A stretch of 10,127 nucleotides of DNA from Lachnospiraceae bacterium (GTDB taxonomy: Bacteria; Bacillota_A; Clostridia; Lachnospirales; Lachnospiraceae): the NCBI GenBank assembly GCA_009911175.1, contig QXWX01000117.1, positions 1 through 10,127 on the forward strand, read 5' to 3'. Each line of letters begins with the position of its first letter. Position 1 is the first letter of the stretch. Shown one piece after another: positions 1 through 4,065 of this stretch. The notes under the pieces were generated by a model. The model did no database searches. It was not told the DNA's origin and saw nothing but the letters and a program-made list of their open reading frames with translations. The position numbers and the translations under genes were made by a program.

Positions 1-93
1 ATCGTCAGGCTCAATGTTTATGCCCAAAATCAAAATACATCGTTCTATTTTTATGTTTTGAGAAAGCAATAACATAAGAAAGGACTTGATACT

Positions 94-612
94 ATGGATT
101 TTTTAAACATTGCAAAACAGCGTTTCTCTGTACGCAGCTACACAGATCAGGCGGTGGAAAAGGAAAAACTGGATAAGATTCTGGAAGCTGCCCATGTAGC
201 TCCAACCGCCGCAAACCTCCAGCCTGTGCATCTGATTGTGGTGCAGAGCAAAGAAGGACTTGAAAAGATAGGACAGGGGGCAAACCTCTATGGTGCGCCG
301 CTGGCAATCATCGTCTGCGCTGACCATGAAAAGGCTTGGGTGCGCCCGTTTGATAAGAAGCAGACAGGTGATATTGACACCTCTATTCTGACAGACCACA
401 TGATGCTGCAGGCAACGGAATTGGGGCTTGGCTCTGTATGGATTTGCTATTTCAAGCCGGATGTTATCAGAAAGGAATTTGGACTTCCTGAAAATCTGGA
501 ACCCGTCAATATCCTTGCGGTTGGTTATTCGGATGAAGAAGCCGCCGATCCGGAACGCCATAAAGATATGCGTATTCCGATAAGCCAGTTGGTATCCTAC
601 GAAAATCTGTAA
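94..612 (+). CDS. Nitroreductase family protein (small FMN oxidoreductase)
   Basis: A 172-residue protein of the nitroreductase fold, which binds FMN and uses NAD(P)H to reduce nitro compounds, quinones or similar acceptors in the cytoplasm. Seen in the sequence: the N-terminal FMN phosphate-binding pattern (R10-F-S-V-R14-S-Y), the APTAANLQPVH stretch around residues 36-46 that usually contacts the flavin, a central ILTDHMMLQATELGLGSVWI helix-strand region near 115-136, and the C-terminal ILAVGYSDEE segment that ends this domain. The length suits the short single-domain subgroup. The ATG follows a GAAAGGA Shine-Dalgarno about 10 bases upstream. Its substrate cannot be told from sequence. It converges with the ArsR gene at 676-999, so a direct role in metal resistance is not shown. 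No clear promoter is visible in the 93 bases upstream. Confidence 0.9.
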   Translation: MDFLNIAKQRFSVRSYTDQAVEKEKLDKILEAAHVAPTAANLQPVHLIVVQSKEGLEKIGQGANLYGAPLAIIVCADHEKAWVRPFDKKQTGDIDTSILTDHMMLQATELGLGSVWICYFKPDVIRKEFGLPENLEPVNILAVGYSDEEAADPERHKDMRIPISQLVSYENL

Positions 613-643
613 TAGGAGCGATTGCAAATATTTAAACATGACA

Positions 644-667
644 GGCAGTGCGCACAGCGTACTGTCC
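644..667. terminator. Hairpin between convergent nitroreductase and arsR genes
   Basis: GGCAGTGCGC and GCGTACTGTCC can pair as about 10 bp (two G-U on the + strand) around an ACA loop. It lies between the stop codons of the two convergent genes, where a shared terminator is expected. No clean T-run follows on either strand, so termination is only inferred. Confidence 0.35.
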
Positions 668-675
668 GTTGTGCT

Positions 676-999
676 TTATGGATGTTTTTCAGAAATATGC
701 GCATAGGTTTCTTCCAGAATCCATTGAATGTGTTCGTCCTGAATACTGTAAAAGACCTTTTTACCGTCCTTGCGGGAACGGACTAACCTTGCAATGCGAA
801 GTTCGTGTAGCTGGTGGGATATGGCAGATTCAGTGACTTCGATTTTCTTTGCAAGCTCGCTCACACAATATTCCTGCTTCATCAGATGCCAGAGTATTTT
901 CATTCGGGTGTAATCGCCCATTGCTTTGTGTAATTCTGTTAATTGTTCCAGTTCGGAAGAATTGGGGACAGAAAAAATGGTTTTGTTTATTTGATTCAT
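676..999 (-). CDS. ArsR/SmtB-family repressor with alpha5 Zn-type sensor site
   Basis: A 107-residue winged-helix repressor of the ArsR/SmtB family. The core runs from about residue 20 to 95: LHKAMGDYTRMKILWHL, the recognition helix TESAISHQLHELRIARLV (56-73), and the wing RKDGKKVFYSI. The C-terminal helix carries D88, H90, H101 and E104. Their spacing (2, 11, 3) equals that of the zinc ligands of SmtB and closely that of CzrA, so zinc (or cobalt) sensing is likely. The alpha3 site is incomplete, with one cysteine (C45). When metal binds, such proteins leave their operator. The start is supported by GGAG seven bases upstream. The gene is divergent from a second ArsR gene 85 bp away. Its targets may include that intergenic region and the chaperone-pump operon at 1509-3741 (inference). 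Confidence 0.93.
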   Translation of the reverse strand: MNQINKTIFSVPNSSELEQLTELHKAMGDYTRMKILWHLMKQEYCVSELAKKIEVTESAISHQLHELRIARLVRSRKDGKKVFYSIQDEHIQWILEETYAHISEKHP

Positions 1000-1013
1000 A
1001 ATGTTGCTCCAAT

Positions 1014-1025
1014 CTTATGTATAAG
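1014..1025. promoter_or_regulatory. Palindrome CTTATGTATAAG, candidate operator
   Basis: A perfect 12-base dyad (CTTAT-GT-ATAAG) lies just upstream of the Shine-Dalgarno of the leftward arsR gene. On the minus strand it contains TATACA, a possible -10 element, but no good -35 sits at the right distance. It may be where the leftward promoter is controlled by one of the two ArsR proteins. Confidence 0.3.
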
Positions 1026-1029
1026 CTGT

Positions 1030-1058
1030 TTGACAGACCAAAGGTATATGAGTATCAT
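1030..1058 (+). promoter_or_regulatory. Sigma-A promoter of the rightward arsR gene
   Basis: TTGACA (1030-1035), a 17-base spacer and TATCAT (1053-1058) form a near-consensus sigma-A promoter. Transcription should begin near 1065, about 20 bases before the ATG at 1085, with an AAGGGGGTGG Shine-Dalgarno at 1071-1080. An imperfect dyad, TATGA-GTA-TCATA (1047-1059), covers the -10 and resembles the A/T-rich operators of ArsR/SmtB repressors, so autoregulation or cross-regulation by the two ArsR proteins is likely. Confidence 0.75.
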
Positions 1059-1084
1059 AATTTTATCTGGAAGGGGGTGGTTAA

Positions 1085-1450
1085 ATGCCACACTATAACT
1101 TACCTCACAATCATGGACAGAATATTGAGAAAGTCCTAGATAAGATTCCACCTGCAGAACGGTTCAGAGATATAGCGTTTTTATTCCAGCAGTTAGACGA
1201 TCCTACAAGGCTGCGGATTTTGTGGCTGTTATGCCATTGTGAGGAATGTGTCTGTAATATAGCGGCGGCTGTTGATATGAGCGCACCTGCTGTGTCGCAC
1301 CACCTTCGGGTTTTAAAGAAAAGCGGGATTATATCAAGCCGGAGGGAAGGAAAGGAAGTATACTATTCCCTGTCTAAAACGCCGCAGGCAAAATTGCTGC
1401 ACCGTTCCATAGATGCCCTGTTTGAAATCTCCTGTCCAACTGATATTTAA
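1085..1450 (+). CDS. ArsR/SmtB-family repressor, CadC-like, with Cys cluster
   Basis: A 121-residue ArsR/SmtB repressor, close in length to CadC. The DNA-binding core spans about residues 28-97: IAFLFQQLDDPTRLRILWLL, the recognition helix SAPAVSHHLRVLKKSGII (66-83), and the wing SRREGKEVYYSL. At the end of helix alpha3 it has C50-H-C52-E-E-C55-V-C57. C55 and C57 match the ELCVCD-type thiolate site that senses Cd, Pb, Zn or As in this family; C50 and C52 are extra. The N-terminus holds H3, H8 and H10 where CadC has cysteines. No alpha5 histidine site is present, unlike the divergent ArsR neighbour. It probably derepresses metal export, most likely the chaperone and P1B-2 ATPase operon with which it converges (inference). 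Start fixed by the strong Shine-Dalgarno at 1071-1080. Confidence 0.92.
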   Translation: MPHYNLPHNHGQNIEKVLDKIPPAERFRDIAFLFQQLDDPTRLRILWLLCHCEECVCNIAAAVDMSAPAVSHHLRVLKKSGIISSRREGKEVYYSLSKTPQAKLLHRSIDALFEISCPTDI

Positions 1451-1452
1451 GA

Positions 1453-1500
1453 AAATGCGCTACCTTGTGGGGTGTAGCGCATTTCTCGTTGTTCTTTTTA
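1453..1500. terminator. Bidirectional terminator between arsR and the Zn/Cd ATPase
   Basis: AAATGCGCTAC (1453-1463) and GTAGCGCATTT (1474-1484) form a perfect 11 bp stem with a 10-base loop. A T-rich tail (TTCTCGTTGTTCTTTTT) follows on the + strand, and the minus-strand copy ends in TTTTC. It sits in the 58 bp between two convergent stop codons and should end both transcripts. Confidence 0.85.
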
Positions 1501-1508
1501 AATTTACT

Positions 1509-3371
1509 TTATTCAGAAACGGTTGACACCTTTACCCGCATTGCCCGGATTGCGTTCAGGATTGCGATAACGGAAACGCCTACATCGGCAAATACCGCCG
1601 CCCACATATTGGCATATCCCAAAGCTCCCAATATCAGCACTAAAAACTTAATTCCCAAAGCAAATACAATGTTCTGGTTAGCGATACGGATTGTTTTTCG
1701 GGCAATCTTCATCACTGCGGCAATTTTTGAAGGTTCATCGGTCATTAAGACCACATCTGCGGCTTCGATAGCGGCATCAGAGCCAAGACCACCCATAGCG
1801 ATACCGACATCTGCCCTTGCCAGTACGGGGGCATCATTGATTCCGTCCCCGACAAAGACAAGTTTGCCTTTTTCTGTTTTTTCCCTTAACAGTGCTTCCA
1901 CCCGGTCAACTTTGTCGGCGGGGAGCAATTCAGTATAAGCCTGATCCAGTCCAAGACGCCCTGAAACTTTCTGCCCTACTGCGTCAGCATCTCCGGTCAG
2001 CATAACCGTTTTCCGTATGCCGGAGGATTTGAGCTGGCGAATTGCGGACGGAGCGTCCTGCTTGATTTCATCTTCTATGACAATGGAACCGGAATATGTT
2101 CCGTCACAGGCGAGATAAATCACTGTTCCAACAGCGCCGGAAGGCTGGTAGCGAATATGTTCCCGTTCCATGAGTTTTGCGTTTCCCGCAAGGACTTTCT
2201 TTCCGTCTATGACTGCCTGCACACCATGACCTGCAATCTCCTGAACATCAGATATGCGGTTCGGGGCTATTTTTTTGCCATAGGCTTTTTTGATAGAAGC
2301 AGAAATAGGGTGGTTGGAATAATCCTCTGCGTATGCGGCAAGTTCTAAAAGCTGTGATTCGTCCATGCCTACTGGATGGATTTCACTGACTGCAAAAGAG
2401 CCTTTTGTGAGTGTGCCTGTCTTATCAAATACTACCATTTCAGCATGAGCTAAGGATTCCAGATAATTACTGCCTTTTACAAGGACACCGATTTTCGATG
2501 CGCCGCCGATGCCGCCAAAGAAACTTAGCGGGATAGAGATTACCAGCGCACAGGGGCAGGAGATTACAAGGAATGTCAAAGCACGATAAATCCATATGCT
2601 AAAGGACTGACCAGTGATAATAGGCGGCAATATGGCGAGAGCCAGGGCAGCAAATACCACTGCCGGGGTGTAGTAACGTGCAAAACGTGTGATAAAATTC
2701 TCTGTCCTGCCTTTTTTATCGCTTGCATTTTCTACTAAATCAAGGATTTTTGCTACGGTGGATTCCCCGAACTCCTTTGTTGTGCGGATAGATAATATGC
2801 CTGTCTGGTTAATGCAGCCGCTTATAACTTCCGCACCCGGAGCAACTTCACGAGGCATGGATTCTCCGGTCAGTGCGGAGGTATCCAAAGCAGAAACGCC
2901 ATTTATAATGATACCGTCAAGAGGGATTCGCTCGCCGGGTTTTACAACAATGGTATCTCCAATAGAAACTTCTTCCGGATCAACCTGTACCAGTTTCCCG
3001 TCCCGTTCCACATTTGCGTAATCCGGGCGAATGTCCATTAGGCTTGCAATGGATTTACGGGATTTGGAAACTGCATAGGACTGAAACCATTCCCCTACCT
3101 GATAAAACAGCATAACTGCTACGCCTTCTGAATGTTCCCCTAAAATCAGTGCGCCAATCGTTGCAATCGTCATCAGGAAATTTTCGTCAAATACCTGACC
3201 GCTTAATATGTTTGTAATGGCTTTCCAGACAATATCCCAACCGATTACCACATAACAGGCTAAGAATATGCCCATTTCCGCCAGCTCCGGAAGATGGAGC
3301 AGACTGCCTGCAAGAAACAGGGCTGCCGCCGCAATAATGCGGATCAATAAATGTTTTTGCTTTCGTGTCAT
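1509..3371 (-). CDS. cadA: P1B-2 type Zn2+/Cd2+/Pb2+-exporting ATPase lacking an N-terminal HMA domain
   Basis: A 620-residue membrane ATPase that exports divalent soft metals from the cytoplasm. Visible in order: N-terminal membrane helices from about residue 9, actuator motif TGES (168-171), the metal-site motif C272-P-C274 in its transmembrane helix, phosphorylation site D316-K-T-G-T, HP motif H354-P355, nucleotide-domain TGD (459-461), and GDGIND (508-513). K575 in the seventh helix and D596 (ADVG) in the eighth are the residues that mark the Zn/Cd/Pb subgroup; no copper-type YN or MSxSS is present. The usual N-terminal CxxC domain is absent: the protein begins right before the first helix. 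A free HMA protein is encoded 151 bp upstream and probably supplies that function. Start supported by AAAGGAG seven bases before the ATG. Expression likely comes by read-through of the hairpin at 3411-3444. The exact metal preference is not certain. Confidence 0.95.
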   Translation of the reverse strand: MTRKQKHLLIRIIAAAALFLAGSLLHLPELAEMGIFLACYVVIGWDIVWKAITNILSGQVFDENFLMTIATIGALILGEHSEGVAVMLFYQVGEWFQSYAVSKSRKSIASLMDIRPDYANVERDGKLVQVDPEEVSIGDTIVVKPGERIPLDGIIINGVSALDTSALTGESMPREVAPGAEVISGCINQTGILSIRTTKEFGESTVAKILDLVENASDKKGRTENFITRFARYYTPAVVFAALALAILPPIITGQSFSIWIYRALTFLVISCPCALVISIPLSFFGGIGGASKIGVLVKGSNYLESLAHAEMVVFDKTGTLTKGSFAVSEIHPVGMDESQLLELAAYAEDYSNHPISASIKKAYGKKIAPNRISDVQEIAGHGVQAVIDGKKVLAGNAKLMEREHIRYQPSGAVGTVIYLACDGTYSGSIVIEDEIKQDAPSAIRQLKSSGIRKTVMLTGDADAVGQKVSGRLGLDQAYTELLPADKVDRVEALLREKTEKGKLVFVGDGINDAPVLARADVGIAMGGLGSDAAIEAADVVLMTDEPSKIAAVMKIARKTIRIANQNIVFALGIKFLVLILGALGYANMWAAVFADVGVSVIAILNAIRAMRVKVSTVSE

Positions 3372-3391
3372 TAGAATACTCCTTTCATAAT

Positions 3392-3463
3392 TCAGGCATT
3401 TTCATTTTGAAAAAACACCGGATGCCAGAAATGACAGCCGGTGTCCAGTTCGTGCTGCATCAT
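3392..3463 (-). CDS. Possible 23-residue leader peptide overlapping the attenuator
   Basis: A short frame starts with two ATG codons at 3463 and ends at TGA 20 bases before the ATPase start. It begins MMQHELDTGC and continues HFWHPVFFQ, giving one cysteine and three histidines in 23 residues. It reads straight through the whole hairpin and U-tract of the putative terminator, so its translation would block hairpin formation. The Shine-Dalgarno is poor (a GCGGG just before ATG), which weakens the call. No known family is recognised. It may be chance, or a leader that couples translation to read-through into the pump gene. Confidence 0.27.
   Translation of the reverse strand: MMQHELDTGCHFWHPVFFQNENA
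3411..3444 (-). terminator. Hairpin plus U-tract (attenuator) between chaperone and ATPase genes
   Basis: On the minus strand, ACACCGG (3444-3438) pairs with CCGGTGT (3421-3415). After a 1x1 mismatch, TGTCA pairs with TGGCA around a TTTC loop, one pair being U-G. A run of T follows directly. The U-G pair is C-A on the + strand, so the structure fits minus-strand RNA. Only 40 bases lie between it and the ATPase ATG, with no recognisable promoter, so the ATPase probably depends on partial read-through. Confidence 0.75.
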
Positions 3464-3522
3464 GCCCGCAAAAGAACACGATACTTTTGACAGATGCAAC
3501 CTAACGGTTATGCCTGAGTTTT

Positions 3523-3741
3523 TTATGCTTTTACCGTTACGTCCGGCTCGATTTTTTTAATCAGTGCCTTTGCTTCATTCAATATGGCGTCAAACCTGTC
3601 ATCGGGTGCTTCCAACACCATTTTTTGACCGAGGAAGTTGACGGATACACTGGTTACACCGTCAATTTTCTGTACTGCGTTCTGAATCTTATCTACACAG
3701 TGACCGCAATCCAAGTCGATAAGTTTGATTGTTTTTTTCAT
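3523..3741 (-). CDS. Heavy-metal-associated (HMA) domain protein, metallochaperone for the Zn/Cd pump
   Basis: A 72-residue protein that is a single HMA ferredoxin-like domain, the fold of CopZ/Atx1 chaperones and of the N-terminal domains of P1B ATPases. The metal motif is L10-D11-C12-G-H-C15, followed by the usual helix VDKIQNAVQKIDGV and the strand SVSVNFLGQKMVL. An acid directly before the first cysteine is typical of Zn/Cd-type HMA domains (ZntA, CadA), whereas copper domains usually have T or S (GMTCxxC). It is co-directional with the ATPase downstream, which lacks this domain, so it probably acts as the detached metal-binding domain. The ATG at 3741 is chosen because AGGTGG lies about ten bases upstream; a longer reading to 3795 is open but has no ribosome binding site and would include leader sequence. 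Confidence 0.87.
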   Translation of the reverse strand: MKKTIKLIDLDCGHCVDKIQNAVQKIDGVTSVSVNFLGQKMVLEAPDDRFDAILNEAKALIKKIEPDVTVKA

Positions 3742-3789
3742 GGGAATAATCCACCTTTCTAAAAATGTTTTTGTTGGTTTGGCATGGCT

Positions 3790-3817
3790 GAACAATTAAA
3801 GAAATGTTTAATCGTTC
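3790..3817. promoter_or_regulatory. ArsR-type operator candidate for the chaperone-ATPase operon
   Basis: GAACAATTAAA (3790-3800) and TTTAATCGTTC (3807-3817) form an inverted repeat with 10 of 11 positions matching and a 6-base centre. On the minus strand it begins just after the -10 and covers the start point, the classic place for a repressor. Size and A/T-rich make-up match ArsR/SmtB operators; binding by either ArsR protein of this window is inferred. Confidence 0.6.
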
Positions 3818-3824
3818 TGCGCAA

Positions 3825-3853
3825 AGTATAGTCACCAATCGGCTATAAGTCAA
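3825..3853 (-). promoter_or_regulatory. Sigma-A promoter of the HMA chaperone-ATPase operon
   Basis: Minus strand: TTGACT (3853-3848), exactly 17 bases, then TATACT (3830-3825). Each hexamer matches consensus in five of six positions. The start point should fall near 3818, giving an untranslated leader of about 75 bases before the ATG at 3741. Confidence 0.82.
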
Positions 3854-3934
3854 TGGGTTTGAAGTCGGTATTCCTCTTTGGAGCATAAAACCTCCTGATT
3901 GGATTTTTGTAAAAAAAGAAATTGCTTTTCGGAT

Positions 3935-3956
3935 AAAAAAAGCTCCTTTTCAGAGC
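3935..3956 (-). terminator. Small hairpin with T7 on the minus strand, upstream of the copA promoter
   Basis: Minus strand GCTCT and GGAGC (3956-3942) can pair as 5 bp including one U-G around GAAAA, followed by seven T (3941-3935). It could stop leftward transcription entering the divergent promoter region from the copA side. The stem is short, so the call is modest. Confidence 0.35.
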
Positions 3957-3985
3957 AGACAAAAAGAAAATCGGGTGTTTATAAT
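3956..3985 (+). promoter_or_regulatory. Promoter of copA
   Basis: TATAAT at 3980-3985 is a perfect -10. CAGACA (3956-3961), 18 bases upstream, is a four-of-six -35. The start point is predicted near 3992, so the G/C-tract dyad and hairpin at 3994-4038 would lie at and just after the start, inside the transcribed leader. The weak -35 is usual for a regulated promoter. Confidence 0.65.
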
Positions 3986-3993
3986 GAAAAACG

Positions 3994-4038
3994 GTAACAG
4001 CTCCACTCCCCTACGGGGGAGGGGTAATATACTGTTAC
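3994..4038 (+). promoter_or_regulatory. CsoR-like operator and nested 5'-leader hairpin of copA
   Basis: CTCCCC-TACG-GGGGAG (4006-4021) is a perfect G/C-tract dyad with a TA-containing centre, the kind of site bound by copper sensor CsoR. csoR is the last gene of this operon, so autoregulation is likely. It is nested in an outer inverted repeat, GTAACAG (3994-4000) and CTGTTAC (4032-4038). As RNA the inner stem would be closed by a C(UACG)G loop of the very stable UNCG class, so it may also act as a leader structure. Confidence 0.65.
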
Positions 4039-4065
4039 AAATTTAGAAAGAAAGAAGGGATAATT

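Noticed and set aside
1..72. Open frame from the window edge to a TAA at 70-72
   Set aside because: Only 23 codons with no recognisable family; it may be the tail of an upstream gene but cannot be supported.
3689..3886. A 65-codon minus-strand ORF with an AGGAGG ribosome-like site, upstream of the HMA gene
   Set aside because: It spans the consensus promoter, the dyad and the HMA gene start in another frame, and has no domain. The AGGAGG would have to be transcribed from a further, unseen promoter.
4034..4046. TTACAAATTTAG resembling a CopY cop box (TACANNTGTA)
   Set aside because: One key base differs, and the operon encodes CsoR rather than CopY; the G/C-tract dyad is the better operator.
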